NCBI GenBank assembly: GCA_003140855.1
Contig: PLLF01000099.1
Location: 1-35,931 of the forward strand
DNA length: 35,931 bases
From: Vulcanimicrobiota bacterium
GTDB lineage: Bacteria > Vulcanimicrobiota > Vulcanimicrobiia > Vulcanimicrobiales > Vulcanimicrobiaceae
Reading direction: 5' to 3'
The notes under the pieces were generated by a model. The model did no database searches. It worked only from the letters and a program-made list of their open reading frames with translations, and was not told the origin of the DNA. This document shows positions 13,396-22,002 of this stretch, piece by piece; the stretch's first letter is position 1; the number at the start of each line of letters is the position of its first letter. Position numbers and translations under genes: made by a program.

Positions 13396-14837
13396 GCTGC
13401 CGTCTCGGCGCTGCGCGCGCGCGCCAGGCGTACGGCCTCGATCAAACACACCACTAAACCCAGGATCAGCAGGATCGCGCCCGCGGAAGCCCAGGCGGCG
13501 ATTGCCGGGCCGGGAGCGGGCTGCTCGGCATAGCGCCGCGGGACGGAAGCTGCGCCTGCCACATACCATCCCAGCAGCAGCACCGCGCCGCCGCCGAAAA
13601 TTCCCAACCCCGTGATCCAGCGCGTCGCGAGCGAACTCACCAGTCCTGTCCGCGCTTCCAGATCTGCGAAGATCCAGCCGAACACGAAGAGCGTGACGCC
13701 TTCGAGCAGATACGTATGAAAGTGCGCCGGCACCCACAGCGTGTTATGCAGCGAGACGTTGATCGGAACCGTCGCGTCGATCAGCGCTCCGACGCCGCCG
13801 ATAAGCCATCCTACGAGCCCCGCGTACATGAACATGGAACTCATGGTCCAGCGTAGCCGCGACCGATAGATCAGCATCGCGCCGCCGAAGATCGTCACTA
13901 CGGCTGGCGGGAAGGCGGCCAAGTACGACGCGACTTCCCCGATGTACTGCAGGCCGCGCGGCTGCACGAAGTCCATATATAAATGATGGAAGTACGCGGT
14001 CGCCACAAAAAGCAGCGTTCCCCACCAGGCAATCGCGAGAACCTGCGACGTGTGCCATTCCCGCTGCGCGTAGCGCGGAAGCGCGACGTAGACAAAAGCG
14101 ATCGCCATGTAGATCGTCAGGTTCGCAAACGTATGTCCGAATAGGTACGTGAGATTCTTGGCCCACAGCGGATCGATCGCCACCGTTGGATCGATCCAGT
14201 GGATGATGAGCGCAACGCCGACCAGCATGCCGCCCGCCACCGCGAAGAGTCCGTCGACGGCGGTGATGAGGGCGGCGAAGGCCGCGGGCGGCGGCTCCGG
14301 GCGTCCCGACGCAACAAAGGCGTCGTGATGGAAGACCAGATCCCAGCCCATCGCGCCCCGCATGCCGCCGTACTTCGTAAGAACGCATCCGAGAAGTTGC
14401 ATGCAGTAAATGGTCCAGCCCAGCATAACGAGCGCAACACCTATCAGGAATGTCCCGGTCGCCCAATTCGGCCACGTCGTTCCCACGAACGGCAACGGAA
14501 AAAGAAATGTCCACCCCGCTCCAAAGCGTCCCGGAAAGACGCTCAAAATCACGGCCACGACGCCGAACACGATCAGCGCGTAGGCCGACCACGCCAGTCC
14601 TTGGTCCATCGCGCGCTCGCGATCCATGATGAACCATAGCCCGCCCATTCCGCAGAGCGCGAGGGCGACAATCATGCCCGAACCGTGCAGCGTCATCAAT
14701 GCATAGAACGAGCCCGGATCGTAGGTCAGCCAGCGCGCCTGCTCCATGCGCATCGCCAAACCGACCAGCACCATCAGGCCGAAGACTGCGATCCCGGTCG
14801 TCAAGTACGCCCACATGATCCTGCGCGGCCCGCTCAT
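13392..14837 (-). CDS. heme-copper oxidoreductase subunit I lacking the active-site tyrosine (candidate NO reductase)
   Basis: 481 residues from ATG 14837, which overlaps the subunit II stop (ATGA). About twelve helices carry all six metal-ligand histidines: His51 (TLHGSG) and His374 for the low-spin heme, His372 (PAHFHTYLLEG) for the active-site heme, and His235, His284 and His285 (LFGHTFAN, YFHHLYM) for CuB. In oxygen reductases of the A and B types the helix reads GHPxxY and the tyrosine four residues after the His is cross-linked and essential; here that position is Asn239. Loss of this Tyr is a hallmark of NO-reducing members of the superfamily, including recently described CuA-containing NOR families. 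The gene lies with a CuA subunit II, a cytochrome c, acetate kinase and phosphoketolase. NO as substrate is inferred. Confidence 0.85.
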   Translation of the reverse strand: MSGPRRIMWAYLTTGIAVFGLMVLVGLAMRMEQARWLTYDPGSFYALMTLHGSGMIVALALCGMGGLWFIMDRERAMDQGLAWSAYALIVFGVVAVILSVFPGRFGAGWTFLFPLPFVGTTWPNWATGTFLIGVALVMLGWTIYCMQLLGCVLTKYGGMRGAMGWDLVFHHDAFVASGRPEPPPAAFAALITAVDGLFAVAGGMLVGVALIIHWIDPTVAIDPLWAKNLTYLFGHTFANLTIYMAIAFVYVALPRYAQREWHTSQVLAIAWWGTLLFVATAYFHHLYMDFVQPRGLQYIGEVASYLAAFPPAVVTIFGGAMLIYRSRLRWTMSSMFMYAGLVGWLIGGVGALIDATVPINVSLHNTLWVPAHFHTYLLEGVTLFVFGWIFADLEARTGLVSSLATRWITGLGIFGGGAVLLLGWYVAGAASVPRRYAEQPAPGPAIAAWASAGAILLILGLVVCLIEAVRLARARSAETAA

Positions 14838-15385
14838 CGTACTTCGAAAGCTCCTTGCATCCCAGCATGCGCGATGCCGCAATACTCAAGACAGCGCACC
14901 AGGTAATGGCCCTTCACGCCGAACCGCAACGGCAGATGGTTCACGTAATCGGGCATCGCCTGCACTTGCGCCACCAGCCGCCCCCGCGGATCGTAGATAC
15001 CGAAACCATGGTTGACGTCTTTAGAAGTAACATCGAAGATAACGTTCGTTCCCGCCGGCACGGCCGGCGGAAGCTCGAAGCTATATTGGCTCGCAATGAC
15101 CGTAAAATGTTTTCCGGCCAGCGTTTCCGGCTTTCCATAGGGAAACGACGGTAGAGAGATCGCAAGCGCCACGACGGCAGAAGCGCCTAACCCCCACAGC
15201 CATCCCTTTCGCAAACGGTAACCCGAGGAAGTAACCGCCGCTTGCGTCTCGGGGGGTTCTATGGTTGTTCTCGCGACAGCGGCCATGATGATGAGAATCG
15301 CGCCGGCGGCTACGAGAAATCCGATCAGCACGGGGCTTGCGCCGTTCACGAACTTAACCGCCACGTATGCCTGGCGATCACGCAT
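14834..15385 (-). CDS. heme-copper oxidoreductase subunit II with CuA centre
   Basis: 183 residues from ATG 15385, overlapping the acetate kinase end by 40 bases; GTG 15364 would shorten it by seven residues and reduce the overlap. Two membrane helices (about 16-38 and 60-80) precede a periplasmic cupredoxin domain. CuA ligands are complete: His126 (VNHGFGI), Cys165, Cys169, His173 and Met176 in CLEYCGIAHAGM. It accepts electrons from a cytochrome or cupredoxin and passes them to the subunit I encoded directly downstream. A CuA subunit next to a Tyr-less subunit I distinguishes this enzyme from cNOR and qNOR, which have no CuA. Confidence 0.92.
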   Translation of the reverse strand: MRDRQAYVAVKFVNGASPVLIGFLVAAGAILIIMAAVARTTIEPPETQAAVTSSGYRLRKGWLWGLGASAVVALAISLPSFPYGKPETLAGKHFTVIASQYSFELPPAVPAGTNVIFDVTSKDVNHGFGIYDPRGRLVAQVQAMPDYVNHLPLRFGVKGHYLVRCLEYCGIAHAGMQGAFEVR

Positions 15386-16350
15386 GTCTCGTTCGTCAGA
15401 ATAACGCGCGTCTCCATTCCTTCGAACATGTCGAGACGCGCTCCGATCATCCTGCGAATATCCTCCGAATTCTCACCGATTCCGCCGGTAAAAACCAATA
15501 GGTCGAGCCCACCCAGCGTCACGGCCATCGCGCCGATGAATTTTGCGGCGGTATAAACGAAGAGCTGAACGGCTAGCTCGGCCGCTCGATCGCCGCTGCG
15601 TCGCGCCAACAGTTCGCGCATATCCGCCGTGGTTCCCGAAACGCCCAGCAAACCGGACTGCTGCGTCAGCAAGTGGTCTAAACCCTCAATCGTAAACTCA
15701 CCCGAACGCAACAGGTACAGCATGACGCCGGGATCCAGATCGCCCGGCCGCGTTCCCATCATCAGCCCGCCCAGCGGACTGAATCCCATCGTCGTATCGA
15801 CCGGCAGGCCGTCGCGCACCGCTGCAAGGCTCGCGCCATTCCCCAGGTGCGCGATCACCACGCGTGGATATCGCGCAGAGTCCAGCGTCGATACGATGTA
15901 CTCATAGGATAGGCCGTGGTAACCGTATCGCCGCACTAACGGATCGATCGAGGCCGGCAGCGCGAAACGCTGCGCGATCTCCGGCATCCGGCGGTGAAAC
16001 GCAGTATCGAAACACAACACCTGCGGCAGCACCGGCACAAGGGCCGTAACTTCGTCCACGATGCGCAGCTGCGAGGGCAGATGCAGCGGATCGATCGGCA
16101 CGTATCCGCGCAATTCCGTCAGGACGCTGGGTTCTACGACAACCGGCGCCGCGTGCATCCCCCCAAAAACAATCCGGTGCCCGACGGCCCGCGCCGAAAT
16201 GCCCTTGGCCGCTAGCTTGGCAAAGATGTCCTTAACCGGCGCGTTTACATCGAGGGTCTCCGCGAGCAGCTCGCGCTCGCCGCCGTCGCCCGCTTCAAAG
16301 ACCGCATATTTTAAGGATGACGATCCCGCGTCAAAGCAGAGAACCAGCAC
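15346..16350 (-). CDS. ackA: acetate kinase, short form
   Basis: 334 residues against about 400 in typical enzymes. It makes ATP and acetate from acetyl phosphate. Family motifs are present: FDAGSSSLKY (phosphate loop), GHRIVFGG with the conserved Arg, FDTAFH (catalytic Asp), RYGYHGLSYEYI, HLGNGAS, DTTMGFSPLGGLMMGTRPGDLDPG, LLTQQSGLLGVSG and FTGGIGENS. Two changes stand out: the Asn before AGSSS is Asp7, and the loop H..P.NL reads HLPSQL. It starts three bases after phosphoketolase, so one transcript turns xylulose 5-phosphate or fructose 6-phosphate into acetyl phosphate and then ATP. It overlaps the CuA subunit gene downstream, tying fermentation-type ATP supply to the respiratory enzyme. 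Confidence 0.92.
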   Translation of the reverse strand: MLVLCFDAGSSSLKYAVFEAGDGGERELLAETLDVNAPVKDIFAKLAAKGISARAVGHRIVFGGMHAAPVVVEPSVLTELRGYVPIDPLHLPSQLRIVDEVTALVPVLPQVLCFDTAFHRRMPEIAQRFALPASIDPLVRRYGYHGLSYEYIVSTLDSARYPRVVIAHLGNGASLAAVRDGLPVDTTMGFSPLGGLMMGTRPGDLDPGVMLYLLRSGEFTIEGLDHLLTQQSGLLGVSGTTADMRELLARRSGDRAAELAVQLFVYTAAKFIGAMAVTLGGLDLLVFTGGIGENSEDIRRMIGARLDMFEGMETRVILTNETCVIARHTWRLSS

Positions 16351-16353
16351 GTC

Positions 16354-18717
16354 TTAGGCCTTCCAGCGCCAGTTGCGGATCTCGGGCAAGTCGTCGCCGA
16401 ATTGCTCGATATACACCTTGTGCTCCACCAGTTTGTCCCTGATGTACTGTTTGATGTGCGCACCTAACTCTTGCAGGTGCGGCACGCGATCGATCACGTC
16501 GCCCGCCAGGTGCAGCCGGTCCAGGTCGTTCTTCACGGCCATGTCGAACGGCGTCGTCGTCGTGCCCTCTTCTTTATATCCGCGTACGTGCAGATTGCCG
16601 TGATTCGTTCGCCGATAGGTCAGGCGGTGGATCAGCCAAGGATAGCCGTGGAATGCAAAGACTATCGGCTTGTCTGTTGTAAATATCGAATCGAAGTCTG
16701 CATCTGAAAGCCCGTGCGGATGTTCGGTCTGAGGTTGCAGCGTCATCAAGTCGACCACATTGACGACGCGAATCTTCAGTTGCGGCAGGCGCTCGCGTAA
16801 GAGCGCCACGGCGGCCAGCGTTTCGAGCGTGGGCACGTCGCCGGCACAAGCCATCACCACATCGGGTTCCGCGTCCTGATCGTTGCTCGCCCATTCCCAG
16901 ATGCCCAGCCCCACGCTGCAATGCTTGATCGCTGATTCCATGTCCAGCCACTGCCATTCGGGCTGCTTTCCCGCCACGATCACGTTTACGTAGTTCCGGC
17001 TTCGCAAGCAGTGGTCGGCAACCGAGAGCAAGGTGTTCGCATCCGGCGGCAGATACACGCGTACGACGTCGGCCTTCTTGTTGACCACGTGATCGATGAA
17101 GCCCGGATCCTGATGGCTGAATCCGTTTTGGTCTTGGCGCCAGACGTGCGATGTCAGCAAATAGTTCAGCGATGCGATCGGCCTCCGCCAGTCGATGCCG
17201 CGAATCGATTTCAGCCACTTCGCATGCTGGTTTAACATCGAATCGATGATGTGCGTGAAGGCCTCATAGCATGAGAAAAATCCATGCCGTCCGGTCAGCA
17301 GATAGCCCTCGAGCCAGCCTTGGCAGAGATGCTCACTCAGGATTTCCATCACGCGTCCGTCCGGCGAAACGTGATCGTCGGTGGGCAAGATCGTCGCCGT
17401 GGAGGTTCGATCCGTTACTTCGAACAGCGCGCCCAAACGATTCGATGCGGTTTCATCCGGGCCGACGACGCGGAAGTGACTTGGATTGAGCTTCATTACA
17501 TCTCGCAAGAACGCTCCGAGAATTAGCGTCGACTCGTTCTGCACTGCGCCCGGAGTCTCAACTCGAACCGCGTAATCTCGGAAGTCCGGCATCACGAGAT
17601 CTTGCAGCAACAAGCCGCCGTTGGCGTGCGGATTCGCCCCCATACGGCGGCTGCCGGTCGGCGCGAGCTCGGCAAGATCGCCGCGCACGCGGCCGGTTTC
17701 ATCGAAGAGCTCCTCAGGATGATAGCTACGCATCCACTCTTCTAGTACACCCCGGTGCTTCGCATTCGTGATGACATCGGTAATCGGAACTTGGTGCGCG
17801 CGGAACGTTCCTTCGATCTGCACGCCGTCGACAATCTTCGGCCCGGTCCAACCTTTAGGCGTCCGCAAGATAAGCATCGGCCACGTCGGACGTTCTTTGA
17901 ATCCCTGCGATCTTGCCGAGCTTTGAATCTCGCGAATGCTCTCGATTGCGTTGTCCAGCGCCGCGGCCATACGCTGATGCATGTCCGGCGGCTCGTCACC
18001 CGCGATTAGGATCGGACCGTATCCGTAACCTTTAAAGAGAGCGAACAGTTCATCGTCCGGTATGCGCGCGAGAACTGTCGGCCCCGCGATTTTATATCCG
18101 TTCAAATGGAGTATTGGTAGAACAGCGCCGTCATGCGCCGGATTCAAGAACTTGTTCGAATGCCAGCTCGCCGCCAGTGCGCCGGTCTCCGCTTCTCCGT
18201 CCCCGACCACGCAGCACGCCAGAAGATCGGGGTTGTCAAAAACTGCGCCGTAAGCGTGTGCGAGCGAATAGCCTAGCTCGCCGCCTTCATGAATCGAGCC
18301 CGGCGTTTCGGGCGAAGCATGGCTCGGAATACCGCCCGGGAACGAGAATTGCTTGAAAAGGCGCCGCATTCCGCGCTCGTCCTGCGTGACGTTGGGATAC
18401 AGCTCCGAATAGATTCCCTCGAGATACGTATTGGCAACGACGGCCGGCCCGCCGTGCCCCGGGCCGCAAACGAAGATCGCGTTGAGCTCGTACTTCTTTA
18501 TCGCGCGGTTCATGTGCGCGTAGATGAAATTCAGTCCCGGAGTCGTTCCCCAGTGGCCCAATAAACGCGGTTTGATGTGCTCCGGGCGTAACGGTTCGCG
18601 CAGCAGCGCATTGTCCAGCAAATAGATTTGCCCGACCGCTAGGTAATTTGCGGCTCTCCAATACGCGTCGATCCGGCCGAGTTCTTCTGGCGAAAGGACC
18701 GTCTTCAAGACGTGCAT
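16354..18717 (-). CDS. xfp: xylulose-5-phosphate/fructose-6-phosphate phosphoketolase
   Basis: 787 residues, the usual length. This thiamine-diphosphate enzyme splits xylulose 5-phosphate (or fructose 6-phosphate) with phosphate to give acetyl phosphate plus glyceraldehyde 3-phosphate (or erythrose 4-phosphate). Recognisable parts are [74 protein letters not shown] and the ThDP/Mg motif GDGEAETG. Downstream are [53 protein letters not shown] and FAFHGYPW. It is the first gene of the operon running through acetate kinase, CuA subunit II, subunit I and the cytochrome. A TACGCT box lies eight bases before its ATG. Confidence 0.96.
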   Translation of the reverse strand: MHVLKTVLSPEELGRIDAYWRAANYLAVGQIYLLDNALLREPLRPEHIKPRLLGHWGTTPGLNFIYAHMNRAIKKYELNAIFVCGPGHGGPAVVANTYLEGIYSELYPNVTQDERGMRRLFKQFSFPGGIPSHASPETPGSIHEGGELGYSLAHAYGAVFDNPDLLACCVVGDGEAETGALAASWHSNKFLNPAHDGAVLPILHLNGYKIAGPTVLARIPDDELFALFKGYGYGPILIAGDEPPDMHQRMAAALDNAIESIREIQSSARSQGFKERPTWPMLILRTPKGWTGPKIVDGVQIEGTFRAHQVPITDVITNAKHRGVLEEWMRSYHPEELFDETGRVRGDLAELAPTGSRRMGANPHANGGLLLQDLVMPDFRDYAVRVETPGAVQNESTLILGAFLRDVMKLNPSHFRVVGPDETASNRLGALFEVTDRTSTATILPTDDHVSPDGRVMEILSEHLCQGWLEGYLLTGRHGFFSCYEAFTHIIDSMLNQHAKWLKSIRGIDWRRPIASLNYLLTSHVWRQDQNGFSHQDPGFIDHVVNKKADVVRVYLPPDANTLLSVADHCLRSRNYVNVIVAGKQPEWQWLDMESAIKHCSVGLGIWEWASNDQDAEPDVVMACAGDVPTLETLAAVALLRERLPQLKIRVVNVVDLMTLQPQTEHPHGLSDADFDSIFTTDKPIVFAFHGYPWLIHRLTYRRTNHGNLHVRGYKEEGTTTTPFDMAVKNDLDRLHLAGDVIDRVPHLQELGAHIKQYIRDKLVEHKVYIEQFGDDLPEIRNWRWKA

Positions 18718-18725
18718 TCTTAGCT

Positions 18726-18731
18726 AGCGTA
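18726..18731 (-). promoter_or_regulatory. -10 box (TACGCT) before phosphoketolase
   Basis: Minus-strand TACGCT followed by eight bases and the ATG at 18717. No Shine-Dalgarno is seen. This promoter would drive the phosphoketolase operon down to 12679. Confidence 0.4.
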
Positions 18732-18887
18732 CCACGAATTCCCCGGATATTCTCGATGTGGCGGTAGGCTCTAGTAGGCCGACGCGCTATCGACAACGGA
18801 ATCTGGACCTCACTCGAGCACGTGGCTCCGAGCGGCCGAAATCAGAGCTCCATCGGGAGACGACCGTTTCACCGGTGCGTCCGCAGT

Positions 18888-18916
18888 AAAGAGAGCTGCT
18901 CCATGCGGCTCTCTTT
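18888..18916. terminator. strong isolated hairpin, terminator-like
   Basis: AAAGAGAGCTGC (18888-18899) pairs with GCGGCTCTCTTT (18905-18916), twelve pairs including one G-T, around a five-base loop. The arms end in AAA and TTT, so it could terminate in either direction. It lies between two divergent genes with no gene reading into it, so it may close a small RNA or be a leader structure. The remainder of the 286-base gap holds nothing else I can name. Confidence 0.5.
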
Positions 18917-18990
18917 CATAATCGCTCTTGCGAGGTGTCTTTGTGAAGAAATTGGGAAGGCGCATTCACGGCGGATTCGCCGCGATCGCA

Positions 18991-18996
18991 TAGACT
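18991..18996 (+). promoter_or_regulatory. -10 box (TAGACT) seven bases before the DUF302 gene
   Basis: TAGACT, then seven bases, then ATG at 19004. An AGGA at 19000-19003 touches the ATG and is too close to act as a Shine-Dalgarno. Confidence 0.4.
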
Positions 18997-19003
18997 ACCA
19001 GGA

Positions 19004-19417
19004 ATGATACCTTACGGTAGAACGATCTCTGTTGATTTGCTATTCGACGCGGCCATCGAGCGCGTCAAATCGCTCCTCGCCGACGAAGGTTTCGGCGTCT
19101 TATGCGACATCGACGTAGCGAAAACTCTGCGCGAAAAAACCGGCGCGGACTTCAGGCCGTACCGTATTCTTGGTGCGTGTAACCCTTCTTTCGCGTTGCA
19201 AGCTCTTTCGCTTGAATCGCAACTAGGTTTGCTGTTGCCGTGCAACGTCGTGGTTCAATACGACAAAGAGCAAACGATCGTTTCGATCGTCGATTCGCGA
19301 GCGCTCCTCTCCATTGTGGGCAATCCACAGCTCGAACCGGTCGCCGAGGACGTCAACTCTCGCCTGCAGCGAGTCTTGGACAGAGTTGCCGAGATAGAAG
19401 CCCCCGCGACGCTCTGA
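19004..19417 (+). CDS. DUF302 domain protein
   Basis: 137 residues, a single DUF302 domain: AIERVKSLLADEGFGVLCDIDVAKTLREKTGADFRPYRILGACNPSFALQAL, then GLLLPCNVVVQYDKE and a closing helix DVNSRLQRVLDRV. The single conserved Cys in ILGACNP and that in LLLPCNV are both present. Function is not established; family members often sit beside metal-handling or sulfur genes. Here it precedes a cation-transporting P-type ATPase by four bases, so the two are co-transcribed and it may assist that pump or the stress response. Likely cytoplasmic, no signal peptide. Confidence 0.9.
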   Translation: MIPYGRTISVDLLFDAAIERVKSLLADEGFGVLCDIDVAKTLREKTGADFRPYRILGACNPSFALQALSLESQLGLLLPCNVVVQYDKEQTIVSIVDSRALLSIVGNPQLEPVAEDVNSRLQRVLDRVAEIEAPATL

Positions 19418-19421
19418 GTCG

Positions 19422-21779
19422 ATGATCGAAGCACGGGGCTTAAGCGTCGCCGAAGCCGGCGCGCGCCTCGCCCAATTCGGCCATAACGATTTGGTTCCTG
19501 AACGAAGTTCTGCTTCGTTCTTTTCGTGGATCGTTCGTCTGGTAGCCGACCCGATGGTGATCCTTTTGGCCATTGCGGGTGCGACCTATTGGTTCTTAGG
19601 GGATCGTTTCGACGCGATCGTCGTCTGCATCGCGCTCCTTCCGATTTTTCTCGTTACCGGAATTCTCGAGTACCGTTCCGACCGCGCGCTGGAGCAGTTG
19701 CGAATGGTCTCTCCGCCCCAGGCGTGCGTCATCCGCGATGGAGTCAAGCACGTCATCCCGGCACGCGACGTTGTTCCTGGCGATGTCTTGATCTTACGCG
19801 AGGGCGACATCGTCGCCGCCGACGCACGCGTTCTTTCGGCTCGCCGGCTGTTGATCGACGAATCCGCGCTGACCGGCGAATCGTTTCCGGTCGAAAAAGC
19901 AGCTGCGCAAGAAAAACAGGCGCTGGTTTTGGCAGGCACGATTGTGCGTTCCGGCAACGCGGTGACGCTGGTCGAAGAGACGGGCAGGCGCACCGAGTAT
20001 GGCCGCATCGGCCAGGCGATGTCCAAGATGCGCCAAGCGCGCACGCCCATCGAACGCACGATTCATCGCCTGGTCGTCCAAATCGGGGCCGGCGTTGCCC
20101 TCGTGTGTGCGCTCGTGGTGATAGCCGGCCACGCGCACGGCGATGCGTGGCCCGTTGCAATCATCGCCGGCATAAGTTTGGCTATGGCGGCAATTCCCGA
20201 AGAGTTGCCGTGTGTTTACACGCTGTACCTCGCGTTGGGAGCGTGGCGGCTCGCTAAAGACAACGCGCTGGTTCGGCGTCTTTCAAGCGTGGAAACGCTG
20301 GGGTCGACGACCGTCATTTGCGTCGACAAGACCGGTACGCTCACGCACGGCAAGCTCGCGGTGGAGTCGGTCTTCGCTGCGCGCAGTTTCAACCGGGACG
20401 ACGTGCTGCGCGCGGCCGCGCTCGCATCCGACCCCGATTCGGGCGACCCGCTCGACGGCGCGCTGCTTGCCGCCGCGCCCGGCGCGTCCCAAAATCTTCA
20501 CAGACAACTCGTCGTGCCGTTCGACCCGGCGAGACAGTACGCTGCCGCCGCTTGGGACGGCGTGCTCGTCGTCAAAGGCGCCTACGAAGCGTTGCTCGCG
20601 CGCGGCGCCGCTGCGGATCGACAGAGCGCGCACGCCTTTCTCAACGAAGCTGCAGGGCGCGGCGCGAGGGTTCTGGCGATCGCTCGTGCGGCGATTGCAA
20701 CTCCCGACGAACGGACCGCCGAAAGCTTGCCGTTGCAACTCGTCGGGCTCGTCGCGCTCGCCGATCCGGTGCGCGAAGCGGCTCGCGATGCGGTCGCGCG
20801 CTGCCGTCAAGCGGGCATTCGCTTCGTAATGATTACCGGCGATCACCCCGCGACGGCTCAAGCGATTGCAGCGCAGGTCGGCATCGATCCGCAGGACGTC
20901 TTCGCACGAATTCGCCCCGAGGAAAAATTACGCATCGTGCGCGAGCTCCATGCGCAAGGCGAGATCGTTGCAATGACCGGCGACGGCACCAACGATGCGC
21001 TGGCGCTGCGGGAAGCCGATATCGGCATCGCCATGGGAAAGAGCGGCACCGAGGTTGCGCGCGCCGCGGCCAGCCTGATTCTGCTCGACGATAACGTTAC
21101 GACGATCGTGCGCGCCGTTGCCGACGGCCGGCGTATCTTCGATAATCTGCGTCATGCATTTTCGTACTTGATTTCATTCCACGCGCCGCTTTTGCTCGCA
21201 GCATTTCTCCTGCCGCTTCTCGGCGCCCCCATCCTACTGTATCCGATCCATCTGATCTGGCTCGAGATCATCGTGCATCCCACTTCCGCACTCGTGTTCG
21301 AAAACGATCCGGCGCATGCGGATGTAATGACCAATCCGCCACGAGCCCCATCGTCGGCCTTGCTTCGTCCGCAGGATTGGAAGCGGACTCTTCTTCTCGG
21401 GCTGTCGCTAGCCGGCGCGGTGCTTGCGCTGTATCTCTTTTTGCTCAATCACGGCTTCGCCGAGAACGCAGCGCGCGCCGCAGCGCTCATCACGATGATT
21501 GTCGGACAAACCACACTGGTCTTGGTCGAGCGGGCCGGCGCCCGGCGCATTTGGCGCGTGAGCCTGCGCGATAACAAGGCGATCGCCCCCATTCTGATCG
21601 GAACGCTGGGAACGCTGGTCGCCGCGATCTTCTGGGCGCCGCTCGCGCATGCGTTTCACTTGGCCGCTATTCCGGTGACCACGGCATTGATTTCGGCTGC
21701 CGTCGGCTGCTTGTCGGTGCTTTGGTCACAGCCGTTGCACGCCCGAACATCACCCGTTTGGCACCGTCGCTCATCGTAG
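19422..21779 (+). CDS. P2-type cation-transporting ATPase
   Basis: 785 residues. The pump has an N-terminal actuator preceded by a cation-ATPase domain, TGES loop (DESALTGESFPVEKAA), helix-4 motif AAIPEELP, phosphorylation site ICVDKTGTLTHGK (Asp302) and hinge motif MTGDGTNDALALREADIGIAMG. Six C-terminal hydrophobic segments begin with FSYLISFHAPLLLAAFLLPL. PEEL and HPTSALVFE, instead of the calcium-pump PEGL and NLVTD motifs, place it in a less characterised branch; the ion is not certain. CtpF, a P-type ATPase, belongs to the mycobacterial hypoxia regulon. The last 20 or so codons (from about 21725) overlap an AI-2E transporter remnant in another frame, so the C-terminus may have been altered by a deletion. 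Confidence 0.92.
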   Translation: MIEARGLSVAEAGARLAQFGHNDLVPERSSASFFSWIVRLVADPMVILLAIAGATYWFLGDRFDAIVVCIALLPIFLVTGILEYRSDRALEQLRMVSPPQACVIRDGVKHVIPARDVVPGDVLILREGDIVAADARVLSARRLLIDESALTGESFPVEKAAAQEKQALVLAGTIVRSGNAVTLVEETGRRTEYGRIGQAMSKMRQARTPIERTIHRLVVQIGAGVALVCALVVIAGHAHGDAWPVAIIAGISLAMAAIPEELPCVYTLYLALGAWRLAKDNALVRRLSSVETLGSTTVICVDKTGTLTHGKLAVESVFAARSFNRDDVLRAAALASDPDSGDPLDGALLAAAPGASQNLHRQLVVPFDPARQYAAAAWDGVLVVKGAYEALLARGAAADRQSAHAFLNEAAGRGARVLAIARAAIATPDERTAESLPLQLVGLVALADPVREAARDAVARCRQAGIRFVMITGDHPATAQAIAAQVGIDPQDVFARIRPEEKLRIVRELHAQGEIVAMTGDGTNDALALREADIGIAMGKSGTEVARAAASLILLDDNVTTIVRAVADGRRIFDNLRHAFSYLISFHAPLLLAAFLLPLLGAPILLYPIHLIWLEIIVHPTSALVFENDPAHADVMTNPPRAPSSALLRPQDWKRTLLLGLSLAGAVLALYLFLLNHGFAENAARAAALITMIVGQTTLVLVERAGARRIWRVSLRDNKAIAPILIGTLGTLVAAIFWAPLAHAFHLAAIPVTTALISAAVGCLSVLWSQPLHARTSPVWHRRSS

Positions 21780-21892
21780 TAGCATTGCTCACGGGCACCG
21801 CCTTGTTCGGCGTGTTGGGGTTATTTCTGGCAGTGCCCGTCACCGCCGTCATTGGTGCTGGTATTCGCGGCTTTGTTTCGACAAAGGTCTGA
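21728..21892 (+). pseudogene. 3'-end remnant of an AI-2E family transporter
   Basis: In the plus frame ending at TGA 21890-21892 the sequence reads RPNITRLAPSLIVVALLTGTALFGVLGLFLAVPVTAVIG... (shown in part). ALFGVLGLFLAVPVTAV is the usual last helix of AI-2E/PerM-type exporters. The rest of the roughly 350-residue gene is absent, and the remnant's 5' part lies inside the ATPase 3' end in a different frame. A deletion that joined the two genes explains it. No expression is expected. Confidence 0.55.
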
Positions 21893-22002
21893 AAGCGTTC
21901 CCAAAAATTTCCCATCCGGTTGTTACTCTAAGAAAAGGCCGGTCGAATTGCGGCCAATACACGCGGCCGTGACGATTGCCAGCCAAATGTTAGGTCAGCC
22001 TT
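21893..22002. other. Hsp20 upstream gap
   Basis: No gene. I see no convincing promoter; TTAGGT at 21990-21995 is eight bases from the ATG but does not fit TANNNT. Confidence 0.3.

Noticed and set aside
13744-14889. 381-residue minus-strand frame in the heme-copper region
   Set aside because: It is a shifted-frame shadow of subunit I, rich in Arg, Asp and Gly with no membrane helices; the true frame has all ligands.
18822-19007. 61-residue frame before the DUF302 gene
   Set aside because: It spans the strong hairpin at 18888-18916 and ends at the DUF302 promoter; composition is not protein-like.
20318-21094. 258-residue plus-strand frame inside the P-type ATPase
   Set aside because: Arg-rich shadow of the ATPase; the real frame holds DKTGTLT and GDGTNDA.
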